Below are positions 1 through 7,998 of a stretch of DNA of 64,000 nt, one piece after another. Both the position numbers and the translations under genes were made by a program. Under the pieces are notes generated by a model. The model saw only the letters and a program-made list of their open reading frames with translations. It was not told where the DNA came from and did not search any database. Numbering within the stretch: the stretch's first letter is position 1; the number at the start of each line of letters is the position of its first letter. Source of the stretch: an uncultured Veillonella sp. (lineage in GTDB: Bacteria; Bacillota; Negativicutes; Veillonellales; Veillonellaceae); assembly GCA_900538355.1 (NCBI GenBank), contig UPXS01000012.1, positions 1 through 64,000 on the forward strand, in the 5' to 3' direction.

Positions 1-603
1 AATAACTGTACATTGTACATCGTCAAAATTGTACATTCTTATATTGACATTTACAAAGATACTATTAAATTAGGAAATTATGCAAAACAGCTATATTATG
101 AGCTAACCCCTGTTACTATTACACTAAAAAACTTATTATTAAATCCTGAATTATCACAAGAATATATGCAAAATGGTTTAACACCTGATTTAATTCAAAA
201 ATGTGAAGAGCACCAGCGGTTAAGCTTAACTTATATCGACACAGCTTTAAAAAATGAAGATAGTCAATTGTGGAAAAAACTAGATAAACATTTTATTTCT
301 TTACCTATCTCGGAATACGAATTACTTTTTAGATACTTTACAGTATCCAGATTTTCAATCAATGCGTTACTAACTAATAATCTTAATTTAGCCAATAATC
401 AGGTGCAAGCCATTTTAAAGCAAGGCTTAATGTATACTGATTGTGTAACAGCATATTTAAACTACCTTACAGAAGAAAGTAATAAAAAATATTGTCAATA
501 TTTACCTCTGCCAAAACCTTTCAAGTTTAAAAATAAATATAAGGATGTATATGATAAATCCTATACAGAGCTAACAAATCAGAATACAAAGAAGGCTACA
601 TAA
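1..603 (+). CDS. Hypothetical protein, 5'-truncated by window edge
   Basis: An open frame runs from base 1 to a TAA at 601-603 with no upstream stop, so the true start probably lies outside the window; a TTG at 13 is the first possible internal start. The visible ~200 residues are AT-rich and look soluble and helical, with no signal peptide, membrane segment or motif I recognise. The gene converges on the minus-strand cluster at 754-4856, and its last codons overlap a strong terminator hairpin. Function unknown. The A+T-rich codon use matches the neighbouring accessory genes rather than the housekeeping genes further right. Confidence 0.6.
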   Translation, partial: NNCTLYIVKIVHSYIDIYKDTIKLGNYAKQLYYELTPVTITLKNLLLNPELSQEYMQNGLTPDLIQKCEEHQRLSLTYIDTALKNEDSQLWKKLDKHFISLPISEYELLFRYFTVSRFSINALLTNNLNLANNQVQAILKQGLMYTDCVTAYLNYLTEESNKKYCQYLPLPKPFKFKNKYKDVYDKSYTELTNQNTKKAT

Positions 604-627
604 GACAACTGTCTATGTAGCCTTTTT
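592..627 (+). terminator. Intrinsic terminator overlapping the stop of the left-edge gene
   Basis: A perfect 11-bp stem (AAGGCTACATA at 592-602 with its complement at 614-624) is followed by a T run. The hairpin starts inside the last codons of the upstream gene. Confidence 0.85.
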
Positions 628-753
628 CTATGTATTTTTTAGTAATCTACATTTCCTCAACCATAAAACACTGATAAACTCATAAAAATCTGATGCTTTT
701 AGGAGTAGTTATTTGTTATATATGAAATCACATATTAGATCGAAGGCAATTAA

Positions 754-1185
754 TTACAAGTGCAATATTTCTAACCAATTATTACGTGCTAACACTACAA
801 TATATCCATCATTCTCTGAATTCTTTGTTACATATACGCTATATGATTCATTTTCATATACATAACGAGATGCAGTCTGATCAATTAAACTCCATTCTCC
901 ATTTAAGGGCTTTATTGATTTTATATCTTTATGTAGTGAATCCTTCTTTATGTTTATTGATACTCCTATAGATAATAGATTTCTTCTGTTCGAATCATAT
1001 ACATCTCCATCAATTATATAGTGTTCTCTCGGGAAAGCTGCATTTAAAGCTTGTGTCAGTTCCATTCTAGACTGCTCAACAGTATCATTAAACAAAAACC
1101 TATAGCCTAATCCACAAATTAGCCATACGAAAAAACAGCCTATAAATGTATACCAAACAACAGAATAAATTGTTTTAAATTTCAT
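754..1185 (-). CDS. Hypothetical membrane-anchored protein (143 aa)
   Basis: Residues ~8-32 form one hydrophobic segment, followed by a ~110-residue polar domain, so the protein is probably anchored by its N-terminus with the domain outside the cytoplasm. Its C-terminal half follows the same spacing of hydrophobic, Trp and charged positions as the paralogous pair at 1396-1815 and 3604-4023, so it may be a distant third member; that is a by-eye inference. An AAGGA motif lies about 9 bases before the ATG. It is the last gene of the minus-strand accessory cluster. Function unknown. Confidence 0.6.
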   Translation of the reverse strand: MKFKTIYSVVWYTFIGCFFVWLICGLGYRFLFNDTVEQSRMELTQALNAAFPREHYIIDGDVYDSNRRNLLSIGVSINIKKDSLHKDIKSIKPLNGEWSLIDQTASRYVYENESYSVYVTKNSENDGYIVVLARNNWLEILHL

Positions 1186-1395
1186 CCCTCAAAGTCCTTT
1201 ATATTGCCTATATACTAGATTTATCTAGTAGAGATGCTAACAAACTAGCCACCAAGTAAAAATAGCGAAAAAATATATCCTAATATGCTAATTATTAGTA
1301 TTATCTTTTTCCTCAACTACTAATCAACCCCTGCTTCCATTTGGAGTTCTACTTATGCATTAGTTGTTGAGATAGTACAATTTTGCTACCCATAA

Positions 1396-1815
1396 TTAAT
1401 TTCTTTTTTGTAATATTAAAGTCACTTTATCAGAGCCTCGTTCTTTATATAGTTCGAGATAAATATTAGTATCATAATCATGTCCAACAATACGATTCTT
1501 GTTAATCTCATTCCAGCCTATATTTTGTTTTGAAAGTATTCCTTTAACATCATCAATTGTAAGTGAGTCATACGTAATTTCAAGATTATTATTTTGATAG
1601 GCTCGACCAGACGCATAATATTCTTCACTTACTTTTTTAGAAGATATATCCTCTAACTTTTGCTCATATAATTGAAGGCTTTGCATTTGCTCCGGCCTTT
1701 TAATATACGCATGTAAAGAAACAAGTCCAATTAGTAGAAATCCAAATAAAGCAAAACCGACATAAAACTTAACTGCAAAAGGCAAACTACTCAATTTAAA
1801 ATAACTTTTATTCAT
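1396..1815 (-). CDS. Hypothetical membrane-anchored protein, paralogue A (139 aa)
   Basis: The protein has an N-terminal membrane segment (residues ~14-36) and then a ~100-residue domain. It is clearly paralogous to the product of 3604-4023: both are 139 residues with the chosen starts, and share YEQKL, the KVSEE block, an ASGR/ATGR block, a VK-ILS block, and a W-E-NK motif followed by G-D-D. That domain is probably extracytoplasmic. No enzymatic motif is visible. It sits in a minus-strand run of small accessory genes and may belong to an immunity-type or surface-stress family, but nothing here proves this. Confidence 0.65.
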   Translation of the reverse strand: MNKSYFKLSSLPFAVKFYVGFALFGFLLIGLVSLHAYIKRPEQMQSLQLYEQKLEDISSKKVSEEYYASGRAYQNNNLEITYDSLTIDDVKGILSKQNIGWNEINKNRIVGHDYDTNIYLELYKERGSDKVTLILQKRN

Positions 1816-1932
1816 ATTCCACCACTAATCTTAATTTTCATTATTATAAAATAAGTAAATAGGGATAATAAAGATGTAATTCTATTTAATATTTTATTAT
1901 GAATTATTGTTAACTTTAATGCTAATTAAATG

Positions 1933-2310
1933 TTACCAACTCCAGATTCCAAGAAAGATTAAAAGGATACTCTGTCCTACAGACACAGTAATTCGACCTT
2001 TTCCTATAATACTAATGCCATAGCTTTTTCCTTCCTTGCACATAAAATATTCATTGAGATTTTGCTTTAGTGCAAACATTTCCCCCAAAAGAAGAACCGC
2101 AAGTATTAACGAAAAAATAGAAAAGCTATGTAAAATCGTCCCACCAAAAATAACCATTAATTCAATCATTAATAATTGACCTAATTGTATCATTGTAAGA
2201 ACAAGGCTTCTCTTAACATTTGCGCCTGCAATAGTTATTGTATTATTCCGTATAATATATATTGCATACATACCAAGTAAAATACTACATAAGATACGCC
2301 CAGCGTTCAT
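1933..2310 (-). CDS. Hypothetical multi-pass membrane protein (125 aa)
   Basis: Three or four hydrophobic segments (about residues 5-20, 36-58, 62-78 and 108-124) and few charged residues mark a small integral membrane protein. The start is well supported by GAGGAGGG just before the ATG. A short coding-like tail ends 12 bases upstream (see 2323-2412). I do not recognise a family. Confidence 0.6.
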   Translation of the reverse strand: MNAGRILCSILLGMYAIYIIRNNTITIAGANVKRSLVLTMIQLGQLLMIELMVIFGGTILHSFSIFSLILAVLLLGEMFALKQNLNEYFMCKEGKSYGISIIGKGRITVSVGQSILLIFLGIWSW

Positions 2311-2322
2311 AATCCCTCCTCA

Positions 2323-2412
2323 CTAATCGTTTATACCACCAAAACCACCTTGAATTACTTCATCTGTATATGCATTATTATCTGCTTGTCTTTCTCTGCA
2401 TTTAGAAATTTC
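2323..2412 (-). pseudogene. Orphan C-terminal coding-like fragment
   Basis: In the gap between two small genes one minus-strand frame reads about 29 sense codons, ending in the residues VIQGGFGGIND and TAG just before the Shine-Dalgarno of the 1933-2310 gene. It has no start codon and is preceded by an in-frame TAG. The Gly/Asn-rich acidic tail resembles the end of a secreted or surface protein, so this may be the leftover 3' end of a deleted gene. It is short enough to be chance. Confidence 0.25.
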
Positions 2413-2459
2413 CTAAAAATAATCATACGTATATAAACAACTTAAAAATCTTATAGAAT

Positions 2460-2813
2460 CTATAATCCCAAGTCTATGAACTTCCCTGAAACTTTAATCT
2501 GCCAGAACATCCCTTTAGTGGCTTTTAAATCAATGCCTGTTTCTAACTTGTCAGAACTCACATCATAAAATGGTAATAATACCTGTAATGATGCTAATTT
2601 TGCTTTCATAGTAATTAAATCTTTACTTAATTGCCCCGATATATTAGTATCAGCTATCTCCTGTAAATTGGAAATACATGCTTGAAGATCTTCATTCTGA
2701 ATACGTTCACACGTATATATTTCAGACAAATAGATCTGTTTAATACAACTTAAGATTGATTCAGAAATGAATTCAGGTTTTTGTAAGACTTCATACAATC
2801 CTAACAAAAACAA
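2460..2813 (-). CDS. Hypothetical protein, in frame after a TGA (117 aa)
   Basis: This frame lies in the same reading frame as the upstream gene (2817-3224), separated only by TGA and one GCG codon. The first possible start is a TTG at 2811-2813, about 12 bases after an AGAGGAG motif that lies within the last codons of the upstream gene. The product is a soluble helical protein with no recognised motif. It is either a translationally coupled second gene or the second half of one ~255-residue gene interrupted by a nonsense mutation. Confidence 0.45.
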   Translation of the reverse strand: MFLLGLYEVLQKPEFISESILSCIKQIYLSEIYTCERIQNEDLQACISNLQEIADTNISGQLSKDLITMKAKLASLQVLLPFYDVSSDKLETGIDLKATKGMFWQIKVSGKFIDLGL

Positions 2814-2816
2814 CGC

Positions 2817-3224
2817 TCAAAATATCTCCTCTACATAATCGGTAAAGAAATAGATACCGAGCTTCTCTTCATCATGTGTAGAAATCTTTAACGCTTCAGA
2901 TAAACTATTACCCTCTAACTCCCGTTCTATTAAAGCAATCCAACTACTGCATTCAATATCATCTAACGTATCATTTAATGCTGGTATAGGAATCCTACGA
3001 GCCATCCACTCATCAACATCCTCTAAACTCATCCCATCTCCAATAATATTTAACAATTTATCAGACAGATGTGCTTTTCTACACATTAATCGAATTAACA
3101 TACTAAATATGTAATATTCTAGAATGGTCAAATCAATATAATTTCGTCTATATGCTTTAACAGCTCCCAATATAAAGACCATTAAAAATGTATCTAAACT
3201 TTTTTTATTTTTAAAACAGATCAT
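2817..3224 (-). CDS. Hypothetical protein (135 aa)
   Basis: A small mostly helical protein with a Lys/Arg-rich N-terminus and acidic C-terminus (ends EEIF), containing the block SLEDVDEWMARR near the middle. I place the start at the ATG at 3222-3224, seven bases after AGAGG; a GTG 18 bases further upstream overlaps that ribosome-binding site. It has no membrane anchor, unlike most of its neighbours. The size and soluble character would fit an immunity-type protein, but I recognise no family with confidence. It is followed in frame, after TGA, by the 2460-2813 frame. Confidence 0.55.
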   Translation of the reverse strand: MICFKNKKSLDTFLMVFILGAVKAYRRNYIDLTILEYYIFSMLIRLMCRKAHLSDKLLNIIGDGMSLEDVDEWMARRIPIPALNDTLDDIECSSWIALIERELEGNSLSEALKISTHDEEKLGIYFFTDYVEEIF

Positions 3225-3299
3225 ATTTATACCTCTATTCACTAATTTATTCTAGCTTTTAATCTATAGGTTCATCATTAACCCTTTTTACTTAGTGAA

Positions 3300-3548
3300 T
3301 TATAATAGTCCATTATCCATCAGCAATCCCAACAAAGTAAATATTACTACTACCAAGAGAATACTTAAAATAATCCTCACTACACGTCTCACTATAGGCT
3401 TAGCTGGAGCAAAAGATTCTATGCTATTATGATTACCAATTAACTCAGGAATACAAATAAATGCAATTAAAAATCCTATAGCCTGAATTGCACTTCTAAC
3501 CTCATAATTTGTATTATATAAATTTAGTAAAGAATCAAAGAACTCCAT
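3300..3548 (-). CDS. Hypothetical small membrane protein (82 aa)
   Basis: Two hydrophobic segments (about residues 19-37 and 56-79) flank a short polar linker rich in Pro, Ala and Arg. GAGGAG lies about 12 bases upstream of the ATG. It sits among other small membrane-associated genes. No family recognised. Confidence 0.5.
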   Translation of the reverse strand: MEFFDSLLNLYNTNYEVRSAIQAIGFLIAFICIPELIGNHNSIESFAPAKPIVRRVVRIILSILLVVVIFTLLGLLMDNGLL

Positions 3549-3603
3549 CGATTAATAAATCTCCTCATAATTAAGATGATACATACTAAATATAATATTT
3601 ACA

Positions 3604-4023
3604 TTATCTATCTTTTTCTAATTTAACGATGATAGCCTTAGTCTTTATATCACGTATAATTTCAATCTCAATCTTATCATCTAAATCATATCCTATAAGG
3701 TGACTCTTATTTACTTCACGCCAGCTTATCTTTTCTTCTGAAAGAATATCCTTCACTGATTCTAAGGTAACATTTTCATATGTATTTTTAAAAATATAAA
3801 TTTGTCCGTTTCTACCTGTAGCAAAATGCTCTTCGCTAACTTTATGTGTAGATATATTTGTTAACTTTTGCTCATATGCTTCTAGTTGTTGAATTTGTTT
3901 TGGTCTATTAATAATAGCAGCTACGGTCATCAAAGAGATAATAATCATACATATAAGTGCAAATCCCAAAATCATCTTAAAAGATAAAGGAATCATGTTA
4001 TAGTAATAGGATATCTTTTTCAA
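3604..4023 (-). CDS. Hypothetical membrane-anchored protein, paralogue B (139 aa)
   Basis: This is the paralogue of 1396-1815. I place the start at a TTG (4021-4023), eight bases after GGAG. With that start the N-terminus (MKKISYYY) aligns end to end with the other copy (MNKSYFKL) and both proteins are exactly 139 residues; an upstream ATG at 4036-4038 would add five residues without a ribosome-binding site. The layout is one membrane segment (~residues 14-36) followed by a polar domain carrying YEQKL and KVSEE. Function unknown. Confidence 0.65.
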   Translation of the reverse strand: MKKISYYYNMIPLSFKMILGFALICMIIISLMTVAAIINRPKQIQQLEAYEQKLTNISTHKVSEEHFATGRNGQIYIFKNTYENVTLESVKDILSEEKISWREVNKSHLIGYDLDDKIEIEIIRDIKTKAIIVKLEKDR

Positions 4024-4103
4024 AACTAATAACTCCATCAAATCAACTTGTTAAAGTACACAGAAATACTACATAACATTATCAAAATAAATATAGCGTA
4101 TTT

Positions 4104-4856
4104 CTAATTTTTACTAACATAGTTATCTCGTAATTGTAATAAAATAGATCGTTCTTCTTCGCCAATTTCATCTAAGCTATTTAACAAAACTAGATGATCT
4201 CCATAAGTATATCTCAACATAGCAATTAAAGAGTCTCTAACCTTTTTACCTGCAATACTTTCATCAAAGTATACTTGAATATCATTTGTTTCTTTATCAA
4301 TGACAAGAAAACCACTCACATTAAATACCAGAATCTTTGTAGCCGTATCTTTTACACCTCGCACATCATTCGTAATAATAAGATGATTATCTAAATCTAG
4401 AAACGTTGCTTCATAGCCTGAGTGATACCAGCGTTTATTAAAGTACTTTGCACCACGATCAGAATTCATTAACATTTTTTCAAAGTTATCTAAATCCATT
4501 TTGGAAAAATCTTCTAAATTATTTTTCTTATTAACGATCATCTTTGATCTTGGATGATATAATTTATGCTGTTCGGTTTCATCACCATAAACTGTAAATT
4601 CCCAAACATCTAGTTTATGATTTTTAATATCATACCGACCTATTCCATCATAGCCTAAATAATAATAGTAAGGCTCATCAAGATACACTGCTAAAATACG
4701 ATTAGAAATCGATTCATTAATCGAAGTATCCACTAACTCATGAGACTCATCCATAATAACTATATTATTTTGTGCACCATCGTGATAATAATACTGATAA
4801 ATCACAGCACTAATAATTACTAGTCCGAGCAGTATTAAAGCACAAATCTTTTTCAT
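4104..4856 (-). CDS. Hypothetical signal-anchored exported protein (250 aa)
   Basis: The N-terminus is a classical signal or signal-anchor sequence (two Lys, then about 16 hydrophobic residues) with no lipobox cysteine. The remaining ~225 residues are polar, Tyr- and Asp-rich, with the alternating pattern of a beta-rich extracytoplasmic domain. It is the first gene of the minus-strand accessory cluster and its ATG is preceded by GAGG. No catalytic motif or family recognised. Confidence 0.6.
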   Translation of the reverse strand: MKKICALILLGLVIISAVIYQYYYHDGAQNNIVIMDESHELVDTSINESISNRILAVYLDEPYYYYLGYDGIGRYDIKNHKLDVWEFTVYGDETEQHKLYHPRSKMIVNKKNNLEDFSKMDLDNFEKMLMNSDRGAKYFNKRWYHSGYEATFLDLDNHLIITNDVRGVKDTATKILVFNVSGFLVIDKETNDIQVYFDESIAGKKVRDSLIAMLRYTYGDHLVLLNSLDEIGEEERSILLQLRDNYVSKN

Positions 4857-5002
4857 AACAAAACCTCTAAACTATATCTTACTTTTATTTCTATTGATTA
4901 ATATTCATTTCACTTCTATATTTCAATTATATATTAAACCAACTTATATCACCAACGAATATTTTAATATTGTTATCTTTTATTTATTTTTATAATTAGC
5001 CT

Positions 5003-5033
5003 AAAAAATGCCAAAGCTTTAGCATCGGCATTT
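5003..5033 (-). terminator. Intrinsic terminator, minus strand
   Basis: A 7-bp stem (AAATGCC/GGCATTT) is followed on the minus strand by a run of six T. It is the second of two terminators downstream of the XRE regulator gene and insulates it from the accessory cluster. Confidence 0.6.
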
Positions 5034-5048
5034 ACACTATAGTAATAC

Positions 5049-5111
5049 AAAAGCACCATCTACCTGGATCCGACTTATGTGTCGTTTTCTATTAAAATAG
5101 ATGGTGCTTTT
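5049..5111 (-). terminator. Intrinsic terminator after XRE regulator gene
   Basis: A perfect 14-bp inverted repeat (AAAAGCACCATCTA and complement) encloses a ~35-base loop, with T runs on both strands. It lies just downstream of the regulator gene. Confidence 0.7.
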
Positions 5112-5173
5112 AAATCACTCTAATTCAGTTGTTCAAATAAACATGTTCCACTCACATACAATGTAGTATAGCA

Positions 5174-5635
5174 CTACTTTATATTCCGTCGTGCTGCTAA
5201 ACTACCAGCGCTGCTAGCTAGTCCCGCGCGATTGATATGTGGGTTCCCATGTTTGTACGTTTTTGGCTTACTACTTTTATCTTCTACCTTTGATTTCTCA
5301 AATTTAGTAAATAGATTGTCTAGCTCGCGCAAGAGCGCACGTTTTTGTGAGTCTTTCAACTCAAATACTTCACCTTTATAGGCGATGTATTTATTTTTGA
5401 GTACCGGACTGAGATCATAGATGGGCTCGTGTTGTTCTCCATTTACATCTAGCAGCTCATCCAAGGTCAATCCATAATAGCGAGACAGGGCACAGAGTGT
5501 ATCTAAATCTGGTTCGCGATACCCTGTTTCGTAGTTTGAAAGCGCCGCATTACTGATACCTACGGCCTTTGCTACTTCGATTTGGCTTTTGCCCATGCGC
5601 ACGCGAGCACGCTTTAAGTTCTTGTAAAACTGCAT
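5174..5635 (-). CDS. XRE-family helix-turn-helix transcriptional regulator
   Basis: Residues ~3-58 form a Cro/CI-type helix-turn-helix domain (RARVRMGKSQIEVAKAVGIS, then SNYETGYREPDLDTLCALSRYYG). The remaining ~95 residues are basic and likely disordered, with no peptidase or sensor domain. I prefer the ATG at 5633-5635, eight bases after TAGG; GTG and ATG codons a few bases upstream overlap that motif. It lies 62 bases downstream of hemL on the same strand with no terminator between, so read-through from the tetrapyrrole operon is possible. Target unknown. Confidence 0.85.
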   Translation of the reverse strand: MQFYKNLKRARVRMGKSQIEVAKAVGISNAALSNYETGYREPDLDTLCALSRYYGLTLDELLDVNGEQHEPIYDLSPVLKNKYIAYKGEVFELKDSQKRALLRELDNLFTKFEKSKVEDKSSKPKTYKHGNPHINRAGLASSAGSLAARRNIK

Positions 5636-5697
5636 GTTCATCACCTACATCGATACATAAACAACTACAAACTATATACTTTTACAATAATGTATCA

Positions 5698-7005
5698 CTA
5701 ATTTTTTAATGTATCACCAATTTTTTTAAAAGATTCATCAGCTACGGCCAATGTGCGTTCGATTTCACTGCTCTTATGGCAGATAGATACAAAGTTACTT
5801 TCATAAGGACTTGGCGCATAGTAGATACCATGGCTCAAGTTATGGTGGAAGAACATTTTAAATCGTTCTTCGTTGCAAGATGCTGCATCATCAAAGTTCT
5901 TAACTGGTTTATCAGTGAAGAAGATAGTGAACATGGAGCCTACCCGTTGTACTACAACAGGCACATTGTATTGAGCAGCCAAGCGTTCAAAGCCTTCACA
6001 AAGGGCTATGGTTGCATCTTCTACTTGTTTAAAGATAGTTGGATCCCGTTGCAAAATGGATAAGGTTGCAAGACCAGAGGTAACGGCAATAGGGTTACCA
6101 CTCAATGTACCAGCTTGATAAATAGGACCAGCTGGTGCAATTTGGTTCATGATCTCACGGGAACCACCAAATACAGCAAGTGGCATGCCACCGCCAACGA
6201 TTTTACCAAGGCATGTAAGATCAGGTTTAATGTTGTAACGTTTTTGTGCACCGCCGCTACTAGCGCGGAAGCCACACATAACTTCGTCAAAAATCAACAA
6301 TGCCCCATGAGCCTTAGTCACTTCCCGCAAGGTTTCAAGGAAACCTGGTTCTGGAGGCACACAGCCCATGTTGCCCGCTACAGGTTCTACGATGATAGCC
6401 GCAATAGTATCGCCCATATCGTCGAATAATTTGCGAACCGCAACAGAGTCATTGTACGGCAAGGTTATGGTGTTTTCTGCCACACCTTGAGGAACGCCAG
6501 GACTATCTGGCACACCAAAGGTAGCAAGGCCAGAGCCAGCTTTTACCAAGAGTGCATCACTATGACCATGGTAACAGCCAACGAATTTCACGATCCGATC
6601 GCGACCAGTATAGCCACGAGCTACGCGCAAGGCACTCATAGTGGCCTCTGTACCAGAGTTGACGAGGCGGATAACCTCCATAGATGGCATGAAGGCTTGT
6701 ACCTTTTTAGCCAATTCTGTTTCTAGTAGTGTAGGTGCACCATAGCTAGTGCCGCGAGGAATCGCCTCTTGCAAGCTTGCGATAACCTCAGGGTTCGCAT
6801 GGCCCAAAATCATAGGGCCCCAGCTCAACACATAGTCGATGTATTCGTTGTTGTCGATATCATAAATACGGCTACCGCTAGCACTACTGATAAACGGAGG
6901 GTTAGAACCTACGCTACGGTAGGAACGAACAGGACTGTTTACGCCGCCTGGCATATAACGTTTAGCCTCTTCAAAGGCTTTTTCAGATTTACCGAGTTGG
7001 AACAT
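5698..7005 (-). CDS. hemL: Glutamate-1-semialdehyde 2,1-aminomutase
   Basis: Converts glutamate-1-semialdehyde to 5-aminolevulinate, the second committed step of the C5 tetrapyrrole pathway. It is a full-length (435 aa) class III PLP aminotransferase-fold protein, with the N-terminal PGGVNSPVRS signature, the NSGTEATMSALR cofactor-phosphate region, the IFDEVMCGFR segment and the PLP-lysine region CLGKIVGGGMP near residue 270. A ribosome-binding site (AAGGAG) precedes the ATG. It is the last biosynthetic gene of the operon, nine bases after hemB. The enzyme is cytoplasmic. Confidence 0.97.
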   Translation of the reverse strand: MFQLGKSEKAFEEAKRYMPGGVNSPVRSYRSVGSNPPFISSASGSRIYDIDNNEYIDYVLSWGPMILGHANPEVIASLQEAIPRGTSYGAPTLLETELAKKVQAFMPSMEVIRLVNSGTEATMSALRVARGYTGRDRIVKFVGCYHGHSDALLVKAGSGLATFGVPDSPGVPQGVAENTITLPYNDSVAVRKLFDDMGDTIAAIIVEPVAGNMGCVPPEPGFLETLREVTKAHGALLIFDEVMCGFRASSGGAQKRYNIKPDLTCLGKIVGGGMPLAVFGGSREIMNQIAPAGPIYQAGTLSGNPIAVTSGLATLSILQRDPTIFKQVEDATIALCEGFERLAAQYNVPVVVQRVGSMFTIFFTDKPVKNFDDAASCNEERFKMFFHHNLSHGIYYAPSPYESNFVSICHKSSEIERTLAVADESFKKIGDTLKN

Positions 7006-7014
7006 GGTTTCTCC

Positions 7015-7989
7015 TTACTTTTGTAACCATTTAGCAATATCTATAGCATGGTACGTAATGATGATTTTAGCACCGGCGCGCTTCATAGAAAGCATTGTTT
7101 CCATAACGAGGCGTTCTTCGTCGATAAGACCAGCTGCAGCAGCGGATTTAACCATCGCATATTCGCCAGACACATTGTATACAGCTACAGGTAATTCATA
7201 GCGGTCACGTGTTTCACGAACGATATCCAAGTAGGACAAAGCTGGTTTAATCATGATAATATCTGCACCTTCAGCGATATCTAGTTCAATTTCTCTGAAA
7301 GCTTCTAAGCGATTGGCTGGGTCCATTTGATAGGACTTGCGGTCACCAAATTTAGGTGCAGAATTAACAGCACCACGGAATGGACCATAATAAGCCGATG
7401 CGTATTTTGCAGCATAGCTCATGATAGATACATTAGTATACCCTGCCGCATCAAGGGCTTCACGGATAGCACCTACACGGCCGTCCATCATATCGGATGG
7501 AGCCACCATATGGGCACCCGCTTCCGCTTGGCTTACCGCTACTTTACAAAGTAATGGCAATGTTTCATCATTCAAGATTTCATGATCATCAATCATGCCG
7601 CAATGACCTGTTGTAGTATATTGACACAAGCATACATCAGCTACGACCAATAGATTTGGCACAGCTGCGCGGATAGCTTTGATAGCTTGTTGTACAGGTT
7701 GGGACATATCCCATGCAGAGGAACCTTGTTCGTCCTTATATGTAGGAATACCGAAGATTTCTACCCCAAGAATACCAAGATCATATACCTCTTGAGCCAT
7801 TTTTACAGCTTCATCAACGGATAAGTGGTATTGGCCTGGCAACGTATCGATTTCTTTTTTGATACCTTCACCAGGAACGATAAATAATGGATAAATTAAG
7901 TCAGTTACGTCGAGTGTCGTTTCCCGTACCAAATCACGCATTTCTGGATTGATACGCAAGCGGCGAGGACGGTATGTTAAATCGTACAT
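7015..7989 (-). CDS. hemB: Delta-aminolevulinic acid dehydratase (porphobilinogen synthase)
   Basis: Condenses two 5-aminolevulinate molecules to porphobilinogen. The 324-residue length is typical. The zinc-type cysteine cluster (DVCLCQYTTTGHCG, about residues 118-131) and the Schiff-base lysine region (IIMIKPALSYLD, about residue 247) are both present, so this is a Zn-dependent form. The start is preceded by AGGAGG. It lies between cobA-hemD and hemL with gaps of about ten bases, consistent with one operon. Confidence 0.97.
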   Translation of the reverse strand: MYDLTYRPRRLRINPEMRDLVRETTLDVTDLIYPLFIVPGEGIKKEIDTLPGQYHLSVDEAVKMAQEVYDLGILGVEIFGIPTYKDEQGSSAWDMSQPVQQAIKAIRAAVPNLLVVADVCLCQYTTTGHCGMIDDHEILNDETLPLLCKVAVSQAEAGAHMVAPSDMMDGRVGAIREALDAAGYTNVSIMSYAAKYASAYYGPFRGAVNSAPKFGDRKSYQMDPANRLEAFREIELDIAEGADIIMIKPALSYLDIVRETRDRYELPVAVYNVSGEYAMVKSAAAAGLIDEERLVMETMLSMKRAGAKIIITYHAIDIAKWLQK

Positions 7990-7998
7990 GTAATCCTC

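Noticed and set aside
5776..7201. Several plus-strand frames opposite hemL and hemB
   Set aside because: Antisense shadows of strongly supported enzyme genes.
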